DNA from: Mycobacterium sp.
GTDB lineage: Bacteria > Actinomycetota > Actinomycetes > Mycobacteriales > Mycobacteriaceae
Reading direction: 5' to 3'
Assembly (NCBI GenBank): GCA_028706695.1
Contig: JAQTVU010000019.1
Coordinates: 1-13,206, forward strand
Length of the DNA stretch: 13,206 nt
Below are positions 1-8,600 of this stretch, piece by piece (the first letter of the stretch is position 1; every line of letters begins with the position of its first letter). Both the position numbers and the translations under genes were made by a program. The notes under the pieces were generated by a model. The model worked only from the letters and a program-made list of their open reading frames with translations. It made no database searches and was not told the origin of the DNA.

Positions 1-1
1 C

Positions 2-862
2 AAGGAGTTGAGCGAACTCAACGCCCACGACTATCCCGGCGCCCGCGCCCTGACCGCACAAGCGCGGGTGCCCACGTTGCGGATGCGGCCCACGGTGCTG
101 GAGATCAGGCAGGACCTGCCGGCCTCCACCCGCGACGGCTGCATCAGCGACTTCGCCAACCCGGCCGTGGTCAACTGCACCTACGGCGACGCGGCGGCCG
201 CCCGAACCATCGCGCTGGCCGGTGGCAGCCACGCCGAACACTGGTTGCCGGCGCTGGACCAGCTCGGGCGGTTGCACCACTTCAAGGTGGTCACCTACCT
301 GAAGATGGGCTGCCCGTTGTCCACCGCGGCAGTCCCGCTGATCATGGGCAACAACGCCGCCTACCCGCAATGTCACCAGTGGGTGCAACGCACCATGGCC
401 AAGCTGATCGCCGACCGTCCCGACTACGTGTTCACCACGTCGACGCGGCCGTGGAACATCAAACCCGGCGACGTGATGCCGGCGACCTACATCGGGATCT
501 GGCAGGCGTTCTCCGACAACAACATCCCGGTCCTGGCCATGCGCGACACCCCGTGGCTGGTCAAGGACGGCAAGCCGTTCGACCCCGCGGACTGCCTGGC
601 CAAGGGCGGCAACGCGGTGTCGTGCGGAATCAGGCGGTCCAAGGTGCTGGCCGACCGCAATCCCACGCTGGATTTCGTCGAGCGGTTCCCGCTGCTCAAG
701 CCGCTCGACATGTCCGACGCGGTCTGCCGCCCCGACATCTGCCGGGCGGTCGAGGGCAACGTGCTGATCTACCACGGCGCGCACCACCTTTCCCCCACCT
801 ACGTGCGGACGATGAGCAACGAACTGGGCCGTCAGATCGCCGCCCACACCGGCTGGTGGTAG
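2..862 (+). CDS. Membrane acyltransferase (AT3/OafA-like), C-terminal SGNH domain, 5' partial
   Basis: The frame is open to the left edge, so this is the 3' end of a longer gene; the TTG at position 8 is not a credible start. The 286 visible residues match the extracytoplasmic SGNH-like domain that follows the ten-helix acyltransferase-3 domain in OafA/YrhL-type proteins, which move acyl groups onto sugars or lipids at the cell surface. Block I reads GGSHAEHW (221-244), with the candidate nucleophile Ser at codon 227. The C-terminal block reads YHGAHHLS (770-793), keeping the His but with Gly where the usual DxxH motif has Asp. Cysteines in CISDF and VNCTYG would suit disulfides outside the membrane. 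No transmembrane segment lies in the visible part. It ends 44 bases before treX, as the Rv1565c-type gene does in M. tuberculosis (from memory). The substrate is unknown; a link with trehalose is only a guess from position. Confidence 0.8.
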   Translation, partial: KELSELNAHDYPGARALTAQARVPTLRMRPTVLEIRQDLPASTRDGCISDFANPAVVNCTYGDAAAARTIALAGGSHAEHWLPALDQLGRLHHFKVVTYLKMGCPLSTAAVPLIMGNNAAYPQCHQWVQRTMAKLIADRPDYVFTTSTRPWNIKPGDVMPATYIGIWQAFSDNNIPVLAMRDTPWLVKDGKPFDPADCLAKGGNAVSCGIRRSKVLADRNPTLDFVERFPLLKPLDMSDAVCRPDICRAVEGNVLIYHGAHHLSPTYVRTMSNELGRQIAAHTGWW

Positions 863-897
863 GGCCTGATGGATTCCGGGCCGCATTCGGGCGCCGA

Positions 898-903
898 TAG
901 GGT
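898..903 (+). promoter_or_regulatory. Candidate leaderless -10 element of treX
   Basis: TAGGGT fits the mycobacterial TANNNT -10 pattern and lies 6 bases before the ATG at 910. That is the spacing expected if the transcript starts at the A of the ATG. No -35 match and only a weak AGGG Shine-Dalgarno are visible. The treXYZ operon could also be read from the acyltransferase promoter outside the window. Confidence 0.3.
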
Positions 904-909
904 TCAGTG

Positions 910-3093
910 ATGCCTACCAACGATCCCGCTTCAGACACAGGCGCCGACGGTAACGGACAACCCCGCCTAGCCAAGGTGTGGCCGGGCAGCCCGTATCCGC
1001 TGGGGGCAACCTACGACGGCGCCGGCACCAACTTCTCGGTGTTCTCCGAGATCGCCGAGAAGGTGGAACTGTGCCTCATCGATCGCGACGGCAGCGAGTC
1101 GCGAATCCCGCTCGAGGAGGTCGACGGATACGCCTGGCACGCCTACCTGCCCAACGTCGGCCCGGGCCAGCGCTACGGATTTCGGGTCTATGGCCCGTTC
1201 GACCCGGCGGCCGGCCACCGCTGCGACCCCAGCAAGCTGCTGCTCGACCCCTACGGGAAGGCCTTTCACGGCGACTTCCACTTCACCCAGGCGCTCTACT
1301 CCTACGACCTGACGGCCGTCGACCAGGACGACCCCGACACCGGACGCCCACCGATGGTCGACTCGCTGGGCCACACCATGACCAGCGTGGTGACCAATCC
1401 CTTCTTCGACTGGGCGTTCGACCGCTCGCCCAAGACCCCCTACCACGAGACGGTCATCTACGAGGCGCACGTCAAGGGCATGACGCAGACCCACCCCGGC
1501 ATCCCCGAAGAACAGCGCGGAACCTACGCCGGGCTGGCCCACCCGCTGATCATCGACCACCTGCAGTCGCTCAACGTCACCGCCATCGAGCTGATGCCGG
1601 TGCACCAGTTCCTGCACGACGCCCGCCTGCTGGACCTCGGGCTGCGAAACTACTGGGGCTACGACACCTTTGGGTTTTTCGCCCCGCACAACCAGTACGC
1701 GGCCAACCGCGCCGCCAGCGTCGCGGAGTTCAAGACCATGGTCCGCACCTTCCACGACGCCGGCATCGAGGTGATCCTGGATGTGGTGTACAACCACACC
1801 GCCGAGGGCAACCACCTCGGCCCGACGATCAACTTCCGCGGCATCGACAATGCGGCCTACTACCGTCTGGTCGACGACGACAAGCGCCTCTACCTCGACT
1901 ACACCGGTACCGGCAACAGCCTCAACGCGCGGCACCCGCACGTGCTGCAGCTGATCATGGACTCGCTGCGCTACTGGGTGCTCGACATGCACGTCGACGG
2001 GTTCCGCTTCGACCTGGCCGCCACCTTGGCCCGCGAGTTGCACGACGTCGACCGGTTGAGCGCGTTTTTCGACCTGGTGCAACAAGATCCGATCATCAGC
2101 CAGGTCAAGTTGATCGCCGAGCCGTGGGACGTCGGGGAGGGCGGCTACCAGGTCGGCAACTTCCCGGGTTTGTGGACCGAGTGGAACGGGAAGTACCGCG
2201 ATACTGTGCGCGACTACTGGCGCGGCGAGCCCGCAACCCTCGGCGAGTTCGCGTCCCGGCTGACCGGGTCGTCGGACCTGTATGAGGCGACCGGGCGGCG
2301 CCCCAGCGCCAGCATCAACTTCATCACCTGCCACGACGGGTTCACGCTGAACGACCTGGTGTCCTACAACGAGAAGCACAACCAGGCCAACGGCGAGGAC
2401 AACCGGGACGGGGAAAGCCACAACCGGTCATGGAACTGCGGCGTCGAAGGGCCCACCGACGACCCCGACGTCGTCGAGCTGCGCTGCCGCCAGATGCGCA
2501 ATTTCTGGGCGACGCTGATGGTCAGCCAGGGCACCCCGATGATCTCCCACGGCGACGAGATCGGGCGGACCCAGGACGGCAACAACAACGCCTACTGCCA
2601 GGATTCGGAATTGGCCTGGATGAATTGGTCATTGGCCGAAAAGAACGCCGACCTGCTGGCGTTCGCGCGCAAGGTGACCACCTTGCGCAAGGTCCATCCG
2701 GTGTTCCGCCGGCGGCGGTTCTTCGAGGGCGAGCCCATCCGCAGCGGGCCGGAAGTGCGCGACATCGCCTGGCTGACACCCGCCGGCCAGGAGATGACCC
2801 ACGAGGACTGGGGCAAACCCCTGCACAAGTGCGTGGCGGTGTTCCTCAACGGCGAGGCCATCACGGCCCCCAACGCCCGCGGGGAGCGGGTCGTCGACGA
2901 CTCATTCCTGTTGTGCTTCAACGCCGACGAGCGACCGATGGAGTTCGCGATGCCGCACGCCGACTACGCCAGCGAGTGGACCATGGAACTGGACACCAAC
3001 GATCCGGTGGGCGACGCCGACCAGGTGGTGAACGCCGACGAGACGATCTGGGTGCCGTCACGTTCGCTGCTGCTGTTCCGTAAGACGTTGTGA
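910..3093 (+). CDS. treX: Glycogen debranching enzyme TreX (isoamylase type, GH13)
   Basis: TreX cuts alpha-1,6 branches of glycogen or other alpha-glucan in the cytoplasm and so supplies linear chains to TreY. The protein has 727 residues from this ATG, near the roughly 720 I recall for the M. tuberculosis protein. A CBM48 domain lies at about 26-125 (PGSPYPLGATYDGAGTNFSV), followed by the GH13 barrel. The four signature regions are intact: DVVYNH at 291-296, GFRFDLA with nucleophile D368, AEPWD with acid/base E404, and FITCHDG with H475 and D476. A beta-sandwich tail ends in VPSRSLLLFRK. A GTG directly before the ATG (907) is the alternative start and adds one residue. It lies 44 bases after the acyltransferase and 3 bases before treY. 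GlgX is the closest relative by name; the adjoining treY and treZ favour treX. Confidence 0.95.
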   Translation: MPTNDPASDTGADGNGQPRLAKVWPGSPYPLGATYDGAGTNFSVFSEIAEKVELCLIDRDGSESRIPLEEVDGYAWHAYLPNVGPGQRYGFRVYGPFDPAAGHRCDPSKLLLDPYGKAFHGDFHFTQALYSYDLTAVDQDDPDTGRPPMVDSLGHTMTSVVTNPFFDWAFDRSPKTPYHETVIYEAHVKGMTQTHPGIPEEQRGTYAGLAHPLIIDHLQSLNVTAIELMPVHQFLHDARLLDLGLRNYWGYDTFGFFAPHNQYAANRAASVAEFKTMVRTFHDAGIEVILDVVYNHTAEGNHLGPTINFRGIDNAAYYRLVDDDKRLYLDYTGTGNSLNARHPHVLQLIMDSLRYWVLDMHVDGFRFDLAATLARELHDVDRLSAFFDLVQQDPIISQVKLIAEPWDVGEGGYQVGNFPGLWTEWNGKYRDTVRDYWRGEPATLGEFASRLTGSSDLYEATGRRPSASINFITCHDGFTLNDLVSYNEKHNQANGEDNRDGESHNRSWNCGVEGPTDDPDVVELRCRQMRNFWATLMVSQGTPMISHGDEIGRTQDGNNNAYCQDSELAWMNWSLAEKNADLLAFARKVTTLRKVHPVFRRRRFFEGEPIRSGPEVRDIAWLTPAGQEMTHEDWGKPLHKCVAVFLNGEAITAPNARGERVVDDSFLLCFNADERPMEFAMPHADYASEWTMELDTNDPVGDADQVVNADETIWVPSRSLLLFRKTL

Positions 3094-3096
3094 CGC

Positions 3097-5409
3097 ATGG
3101 CATTGCCAGTTCTGGCCAGCTACCGGCTGCAGCTGCGGGGTGAGTCCAGCGGGTTCGCGTTCACCTTCGCCGACGCCGAGGGGCTGCTGGACTACTTCGA
3201 CGAGCTCGGCGTCTCGCACCTGTACCTGTCACCCATCACCACCGCGGTCCGCGGGTCTGCGCACGGCTACGACGTCGCCGACCCCACCGCGGTATCCCCC
3301 GAGATCGGCGGCGCCGACGGGCTGGCGCGGCTGTCGGCGGCGGCCCGGGCCCGCGGCATGGGCCTGATCGTCGACGTCGTGCCCAACCACGTCGGCGTCG
3401 ACCCGCCCGACCAGAGCCCGTGGTGGTGGGACGTCCTGCGCAACGGGCGATCTTCGCCTTACGCAACCTATTTCGACATCGACTGGGATCTGGACGAGGA
3501 CGGCCGCATCGTGTTGCCGGTGTTGGGCTGCGACGACGACGTCGCCGACCTGAAGGTCGACGGCGAGCTGCTGCGGCTGGGCGACCTGGCGTTGCCCATC
3601 GCGCCCGGCACCGCGACGGGCACCGGGCCGCAGGTGCACGACCGTCAGCACTACCGGCTGGTGGGCTGGCGCACCGGCGTGTGCGGCTATCGCCGGTTCT
3701 TCTCGATCACCTCGCTGGCCGGGCTGCGTCAGGAAGACCGCGCGGTGTTCGACGCCACCCACACCGAGGTGGCCCGCTGGGTGGACGAGGGCCTGGTCGA
3801 CGGCGTGCGCATCGACCACCCCGACGGATTGTCCGACCCCGGTGGGTATCTGGCCAGGTTGCGCGAGTTGGTCGGTCCGGACCCCTGGATCGTGATCGAG
3901 AAGATCCTGGCCCCCGACGAGGCGCTGGAGCCCACCCTGCCGGTGGCCGGGACCACCGGCTATGACGTGCTGCGGGAGGTGGGCGGCGTGTTCGTCGACC
4001 CGGCGGGGGCGCCGGTGTTGACCGCGCTGGTCGAGTCTTCCGGTGTCGACTACGCCGCGATGCCGCAACTGTTGGCCCAGCTCAAGACCCGCGCGGCCAC
4101 CGACACGCTGGCCAGCGAGTTGCGCCGGCTGCGGCGGGCGGTGGTGGCGGCGGCCGGCGCCGACCACCCACGCTTGCCCGAGGCGGTGGCCGCGCTGCTC
4201 ACCCACATCGGAGTCTACCGCAGCGACTACCCCGGCCTGGCCGCGGCAATGCCCGTCGCGCTGGCCGAAACGCAGGCGGCCGCACCGGATCTGGCGCCCG
4301 CGCTGGAGGTGCTCGCCGCGGCGCTGGCCCGCGGCGGCGAGCCGGCCACCCGGCTGCAGCAGCTGTGCGGGGCGGTGACCGCCAAGGCAACCGAGGACTG
4401 CCTGTTCTACCGCGACGCCCGGCTGGTGTCCCTCAACGAGGTGGGCGGCGAACCGCGCCGGTTCGGGGTGGGCGTGGCGGAGTTTCATCAACGCGCCGCT
4501 ACCCGCGCCCGCATGTGGCCGCAGTCGATGACGACGTTGACCACTCACGACACCAAGCGCGGCGAGGACGTGCGCGCCCGCATCGGGGTGCTGTCCCAGG
4601 TGCCGTCGCTGTGGACCGAATTCGTCCGCCGCTGGGAGACCCAGGCTCCCTCCCCCGACCCGGCCACCGGACAGTTCCTGTGGCAGAACATCTTCGGGGT
4701 GTGGCCGGTCGGCGGCCCCGAAAGCGGGAGGGGCACCGCCGCGCTGCGCGAACGGCTGCACGGCTACGCCGAGAAGGCCATCCGGGAAGCGGCCTGGCAC
4801 ACCTCCTGGAACGGCCCCGACACCGCCTTCGAGGATGCCGTGCACCGCTGGCTGGACACCGTGCTCGACGGCCCGGTGGCCGGCCAGTTGACCGAGCTTG
4901 TCGGCCAGCTCAATTCGCACGCCGCCAGCGATGCGCTGGGCCAGAAGCTGCTGGCGCTGACCGTGCCCGGGATACCCGACGTCTACCAGGGCACCGAGCT
5001 GTGGGACGACAGCCTGGTCGACCCGGACAACCGCCGTCCGGTCGACTACGCCGCCCGCCGGGCCGCGCTGAGTCAGCTGCAGCATCCCAAACTGCGGGTG
5101 GTGACCACGGCGCTGCGGCTGCGGCGCAGCCACCCGAAGTGCTTCCTGGCCGGGCGTTATGCGCCCATCCTGGCCGACGGGCAGGCCGGCGAACACCTGG
5201 TGGCGTTCCGCCGCGGCGAGGACATCCTGGTCGCGGTGACGCGCTGGACGGTGCGGCTGGCCGAAAGCGGCTGGGGCAACACCGTGCTGCCGCTGCCCGC
5301 AGGAACCTGGAAGGACACGCTGACCGGCGCCATCGCCGACGGGCCGACCTCGGCCGCCCAACTGTTCGCCGACCTGCCCGTCGTGCTGCTCGAGCGCCAC
5401 CATGACTGA
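3097..5409 (+). CDS. treY: Maltooligosyltrehalose synthase TreY (GH13)
   Basis: TreY is an intramolecular transglucosylase. It turns the last alpha-1,4 bond at the reducing end of a maltooligosaccharide into the alpha,alpha-1,1 bond of trehalose. The 770-residue length is normal for the family. It opens with ASYRLQL and a short early barrel, YLSPITTAVRGSAHGYDV, typical of TreY. Catalytic regions are DVVPNH (D93), GVRIDHPDG (nucleophile D240), IVIEKIL (acid/base E268) and LTTHDTKR (H484, D485). The long helical insert between regions III and IV (about 290-470), rich in Ala and Leu, is characteristic of TreY. GIPDVYQGTELWDDSLVDPD near residue 630 is the usual C-terminal barrel signature. The ATG is 3 bases after the treX stop with no Shine-Dalgarno, so translation is probably coupled. 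The end overlaps treZ by 8 bases. Confidence 0.96.
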   Translation: MALPVLASYRLQLRGESSGFAFTFADAEGLLDYFDELGVSHLYLSPITTAVRGSAHGYDVADPTAVSPEIGGADGLARLSAAARARGMGLIVDVVPNHVGVDPPDQSPWWWDVLRNGRSSPYATYFDIDWDLDEDGRIVLPVLGCDDDVADLKVDGELLRLGDLALPIAPGTATGTGPQVHDRQHYRLVGWRTGVCGYRRFFSITSLAGLRQEDRAVFDATHTEVARWVDEGLVDGVRIDHPDGLSDPGGYLARLRELVGPDPWIVIEKILAPDEALEPTLPVAGTTGYDVLREVGGVFVDPAGAPVLTALVESSGVDYAAMPQLLAQLKTRAATDTLASELRRLRRAVVAAAGADHPRLPEAVAALLTHIGVYRSDYPGLAAAMPVALAETQAAAPDLAPALEVLAAALARGGEPATRLQQLCGAVTAKATEDCLFYRDARLVSLNEVGGEPRRFGVGVAEFHQRAATRARMWPQSMTTLTTHDTKRGEDVRARIGVLSQVPSLWTEFVRRWETQAPSPDPATGQFLWQNIFGVWPVGGPESGRGTAALRERLHGYAEKAIREAAWHTSWNGPDTAFEDAVHRWLDTVLDGPVAGQLTELVGQLNSHAASDALGQKLLALTVPGIPDVYQGTELWDDSLVDPDNRRPVDYAARRAALSQLQHPKLRVVTTALRLRRSHPKCFLAGRYAPILADGQAGEHLVAFRRGEDILVAVTRWTVRLAESGWGNTVLPLPAGTWKDTLTGAIADGPTSAAQLFADLPVVLLERHHD

Positions 5410-7147
5410 GTTCCGGGTCTGGGCGCCCAAACCCCGGCTGGTCCGGCTCGACGTCGATGGCCGGGTGCACGAGATGACGCGCACCGGCGACGGCTGGTGG
5501 CACGCCAGCGTCGACACGGCGCCGGACGCCCGCTACGGCTTCCTGCTCGACGACGACCCCGCCGTGCTGCCCGACCCGCGATCGCCGCGTCAACCCGACG
5601 GGGTGCACCAGCGCTCGCAGTTGTGGGAACCGGCGCGGGCCGCCTGGACCGACGCCGACTGGTCCGGCCGGTCGGTGCAGGGAGCGGTGATCTACGAGTT
5701 GCATCTCGGCACGTTCACCGGCCCCGGCACCTTCGCGGCGGCCATCGAAAAGCTGGACTACCTGGTGGATCTCGGGGTGGACTTCGTCGAGCTGATGCCG
5801 GTGAACTCCTTCGCCGGCACCCACGGCTGGGGTTATGACGGCGTGCTGTGGTACAGCGTGCACGAACCCTACGGGGGGCCCGACGGGCTGGTCCGCTTCG
5901 TCGACGCCTGCCACGGGCGGGGTTTGGGGGTGCTGATCGACGCGGTGTTCAACCATCTCGGCCCGTCGGGCAACTACCTGCCGAAGTTCGGGCCGTATTT
6001 GTCCTCGGGCACCAACCCGTGGGGCGAAGCCATCAACATCGCCGACGCCGGCTCCGACGAGGTGCGCCGCTACATCATCGGGTGCGCGCTGCGCTGGATG
6101 CGCGACTTCCACGCCGACGGCCTGCGCCTCGACGCGGTGCACGCGCTGGTGGACACCACCGCGATCCACCTGCTCGAGGAGCTGGCCACCGAAACCGACC
6201 ATCTTTCCGGGCAATTGGGCCGCCCGTTGTCGCTGGTGGCCGAGAGCGACCGCAACGACCCGCGGCTGATCACCCCGCGCGATCGCGGCGGATACGGGAT
6301 CACCGCGCAATGGGACGACGACGTGCATCACGCCATCCACGCCGCGGTGTCCGGCGAGCGCCGGGGCTACTACGCCGACTTCGGGTCGCTGGCCACGCTG
6401 GCGGAAACGTTGCGGCACGGCTTCTTTCACGCCGGCACCTATTCGTCGTTCCGGCGCCGCCGCCACGGGCGGCCGCTGGACACGGCCAGCATCCCGGCCA
6501 CCCGGTTGGTCGCCTACACCTGCACCCATGACCAAGTCGGCAACCGGGCCCTCGGGGATCGGCCGTCGCAGCACCTGACCGGCGGCCAGCTGGCCGTCAA
6601 GGCCGCCCTGGTGCTCGCATCACCTTACACGGCAATGCTTTTCATGGGCGAGGAGTACGGGGCGTCGACCCCGTTCCAGTTCTTCAGCTCGCACCCCGAA
6701 CCGGAGCTGGCCCGCGCGACCGCCGAGGGCCGCAAGGCCGAGTTCGCCGAGCACGGTTGGGACGCCGACGACATCCCCGATCCGCAGGACCCGCGGACCT
6801 TCCAGCGCTCCAAGCTGAACTGGGACGAGCTGCGCACCGGCGAGCACGCCCGGTTGCACCGGCTGTATCGCGAGCTGATCGCGTTGCGCCGCAACGAACC
6901 TGAGCTGGCCGACCCCTGGCTGGATCACCTGGTCGTCGACTACGACGCGGACCGGCGCTGGGTGCTCATGCACCGCGGCCGGCTGAGCATCGCCTGCAAC
7001 GTGGGCACCGCACCGGTGCGGGTACCGGTCATCGGCGAGCTGGTGCTGACGTGGGGCGAGCCGACCTGCGAGGCCGACGGCACCGCGCTGGACGGCCGGT
7101 CCTTCGCCATCCTGCGCCGCACCAACGGCTACAGGAGATACCGGTAG
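5402..7147 (+). CDS. treZ: Maltooligosyltrehalose trehalohydrolase TreZ (GH13)
   Basis: TreZ releases free trehalose from the maltooligosyltrehalose made by TreY, and so completes the glycogen-to-trehalose route. It has 581 residues. A CBM48-like domain occupies about 1-90 (FRVWAPKPRLVRLDVDG), then the barrel follows with YELHLGTFTGPGTF and the signature regions DAVFNH (D180), GLRLDAVHAL (nucleophile D244), LVAESDRND (acid/base E281) and CTHDQVGN (H376, D377). LFMGEEYGASTPFQFF is a TreZ hallmark. Start and stop of the two genes interlock as ATGACTGA at 5402-5409, so TreZ is coupled to TreY. The last 19 bases are also coding on the other strand, for the end of ilvA. Confidence 0.96.
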   Translation: MTEFRVWAPKPRLVRLDVDGRVHEMTRTGDGWWHASVDTAPDARYGFLLDDDPAVLPDPRSPRQPDGVHQRSQLWEPARAAWTDADWSGRSVQGAVIYELHLGTFTGPGTFAAAIEKLDYLVDLGVDFVELMPVNSFAGTHGWGYDGVLWYSVHEPYGGPDGLVRFVDACHGRGLGVLIDAVFNHLGPSGNYLPKFGPYLSSGTNPWGEAINIADAGSDEVRRYIIGCALRWMRDFHADGLRLDAVHALVDTTAIHLLEELATETDHLSGQLGRPLSLVAESDRNDPRLITPRDRGGYGITAQWDDDVHHAIHAAVSGERRGYYADFGSLATLAETLRHGFFHAGTYSSFRRRRHGRPLDTASIPATRLVAYTCTHDQVGNRALGDRPSQHLTGGQLAVKAALVLASPYTAMLFMGEEYGASTPFQFFSSHPEPELARATAEGRKAEFAEHGWDADDIPDPQDPRTFQRSKLNWDELRTGEHARLHRLYRELIALRRNEPELADPWLDHLVVDYDADRRWVLMHRGRLSIACNVGTAPVRVPVIGELVLTWGEPTCEADGTALDGRSFAILRRTNGYRRYR

Positions 7148-8427
7148 GCCGCCGACCCGGGCTCGAGCGTTTCGATGTTTAGGTCCGTGGCCCGCATCCG
7201 CGACCGCAGCCCGTCGAGTTCGGCGGATGACCCCAGCTGGATGCCCACCAGCGCCTCGCCGGTCTCCCGGTTGTTGCGCTTGACGTACTCGAACAGGGTG
7301 ATGTCGTCGTTGGGCCCGAGCACCTCGTCCAGGAAGCGCCGCAACGCCCCCGGCTCCTGCGGGAAGTCCACCAGAAAGTAGTGCTTGAGCCCCAGGTGAA
7401 CCAGCGAGCGCTCCAGCACCTCGCCGTAGCGCGACACATCGTTGTTGCCGCCCGAGATCAGGCACACCACGGTGGATCCGGGCTCGACGTCGGCTTCCAG
7501 CAGGCCGGCCACCGACAGCGCGCCGGCCGGCTCGGCGATGATGCCCTCGTTCTGGTAGAGGTCGAGCATCGCGGTGCACACCGCTCCCTCGTCGACCGCC
7601 GTGATCGACACCATGTCCCCGGCGGCGGCCAGGGCGGCATAGGTCAGCGTGCCGGCCCGCCGCACCGCGGCCCCGTCGACGAACTGGTCGACGTGGTCGA
7701 GCGTCACCGGCCCGCCGCCGGCCAGCGCGGCCATCATCGCCGCCGCCCCGGCCGGCTCCACACCCAGCACCGCCGTGTCGGTCGTCCGCTCGGCCAGGTA
7801 GGCGGTGATGCCCGCGATGCAGCCCCCGCCGCCCACCGGGACGACCACCAGGTCGGGCTCCCCGCCGAACCGGTCGAGTTGGGCGAGGATTTCCACGGCG
7901 ATCGTCCCCTGGCCGGCGATGGTGCGCGGGTCGTCATACGGCGGCACCAGCGTGGCGCCGGTGCGTTCGACGTCGGCCAGCGCCGCCTCGGCGGCGAGAT
8001 CGTAGGTCGCCCCGCCCACGATCAGCTCGATGAACTCCCCGCCGTGGTAGCGGATCCGGTCACGCTTCTGCTGGGGTGTCTTGGCGGGCACGTAGACGCG
8101 GCCATGCACGCCCAACCTCCGGCACGCATAAGCGAAGCCCTGCGCATGGTTGCCCGCCGACGAGCACACCACGCCGGCGGCCAGCTCCTCCGCGGAGAGC
8201 TGCACCAGCAAGTTGTAGGCGCCGCGCAGCTTGTAGGAGCGCACGACCTGCAGGTCTTCGCGCTTGAGGTATACCTGCGCGCCGACGATCGCCGACAACC
8301 GATCGCTGAACTGCAACGGGGTCGGCGTGACCACCGGGGCGATCCGGTTGGCCGCGCCGTCGACGTCGGCCGCCGACACCGGCGGGAACACCGGGTCGCG
8401 CGGGCTGGTGGTCAGTTCGGCGGACAC
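7129..8427 (-). CDS. ilvA: Threonine dehydratase (deaminase), biosynthetic
   Basis: This PLP enzyme turns threonine into 2-oxobutanoate and ammonia, the first committed step of isoleucine synthesis. It has 432 residues, close to the 429 I recall for M. tuberculosis IlvA. Motifs: Schiff-base lysine K66 in VRSYKLRGAYNLL, SSAGNHAQG at 89-97, the glycine loop GGGG at 199-202 that holds the PLP phosphate, and SGGNN at 325-329. One ACT-like regulatory domain (about 347-432, HYFLVDFPQEPGALRRFL) would carry isoleucine/valine control; this is shorter than the double ACT-like region of E. coli IlvA. The GTG at 8427 is the earliest possible start, since an in-frame TGA sits two codons upstream. No Shine-Dalgarno is visible. 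That TGA is the stop of the decayed upstream gene, so ilvA was probably its operon partner and may have been translated by coupling. Confidence 0.95.
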   Translation of the reverse strand: MSAELTTSPRDPVFPPVSAADVDGAANRIAPVVTPTPLQFSDRLSAIVGAQVYLKREDLQVVRSYKLRGAYNLLVQLSAEELAAGVVCSSAGNHAQGFAYACRRLGVHGRVYVPAKTPQQKRDRIRYHGGEFIELIVGGATYDLAAEAALADVERTGATLVPPYDDPRTIAGQGTIAVEILAQLDRFGGEPDLVVVPVGGGGCIAGITAYLAERTTDTAVLGVEPAGAAAMMAALAGGGPVTLDHVDQFVDGAAVRRAGTLTYAALAAAGDMVSITAVDEGAVCTAMLDLYQNEGIIAEPAGALSVAGLLEADVEPGSTVVCLISGGNNDVSRYGEVLERSLVHLGLKHYFLVDFPQEPGALRRFLDEVLGPNDDITLFEYVKRNNRETGEALVGIQLGSSAELDGLRSRMRATDLNIETLEPGSAAYRYLL

Positions 8428-8508
8428 CGGTCAATGGTGCCATGCCGGCGGGCCCGGAAGGCAGCTCACCGGGGTCAGCACCAACACCGGAATCTGGCGG
8501 TCCGTCTT

Positions 8509-8536
8509 CTTCTGGTACTCGGCTTCTGGTACTCGG
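8509..8536. repeat. 14-base perfect tandem duplication inside the broken nitroreductase
   Basis: Two adjoining copies of CTTCTGGTACTCGG lie at 8509-8522 and 8523-8536. Read on the minus strand they give PEYQK twice in different frames. Removing one copy gives the smooth family-like text PEYQKKTDRQIPVLVL, so the duplication is the secondary event. Confidence 0.9.
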
Positions 8537-8582
8537 GGTAGTCCGGCCAGGCCTCGACGGCGCGCTCCCACCAGCCGGCCTT

Positions 8583-8600
8583 TTCCTCACCTTCCTCACC
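8583..8600. repeat. 9-base perfect tandem repeat beside a +1 frameshift
   Basis: TTCCTCACC is repeated exactly at 8583-8591 and 8592-8600. On the minus strand the pair reads GEE GEE ahead of KAGWW. The repeat length is neutral for frame; the adjoining extra C (G on the minus strand) at about 8601 causes the shift that ends the frame at TGA 8598-8596. Confidence 0.85.

Noticed and set aside
8..862. A complete 284-residue protein starting at the TTG at position 8
   Set aside because: The frame is open to the window edge and the content is only the C-terminal SGNH domain of a larger membrane acyltransferase.
3229..5517. A 762-codon open frame on the minus strand opposite treY, and similar long frames at 967-2421, 4910-6574 and 9836-11245
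   Set aside because: They mirror the G+C-rich third positions of the real genes, are rich in Gly, Arg, Val, Gln and His without motifs, and lie fully under well-recognised enzymes.
8421..8480. A leaderless promoter directly before ilvA
   Set aside because: No TANNNT element lies at the needed distance from the GTG at 8427 on the minus strand; read-through from upstream or a more distant promoter is more likely.
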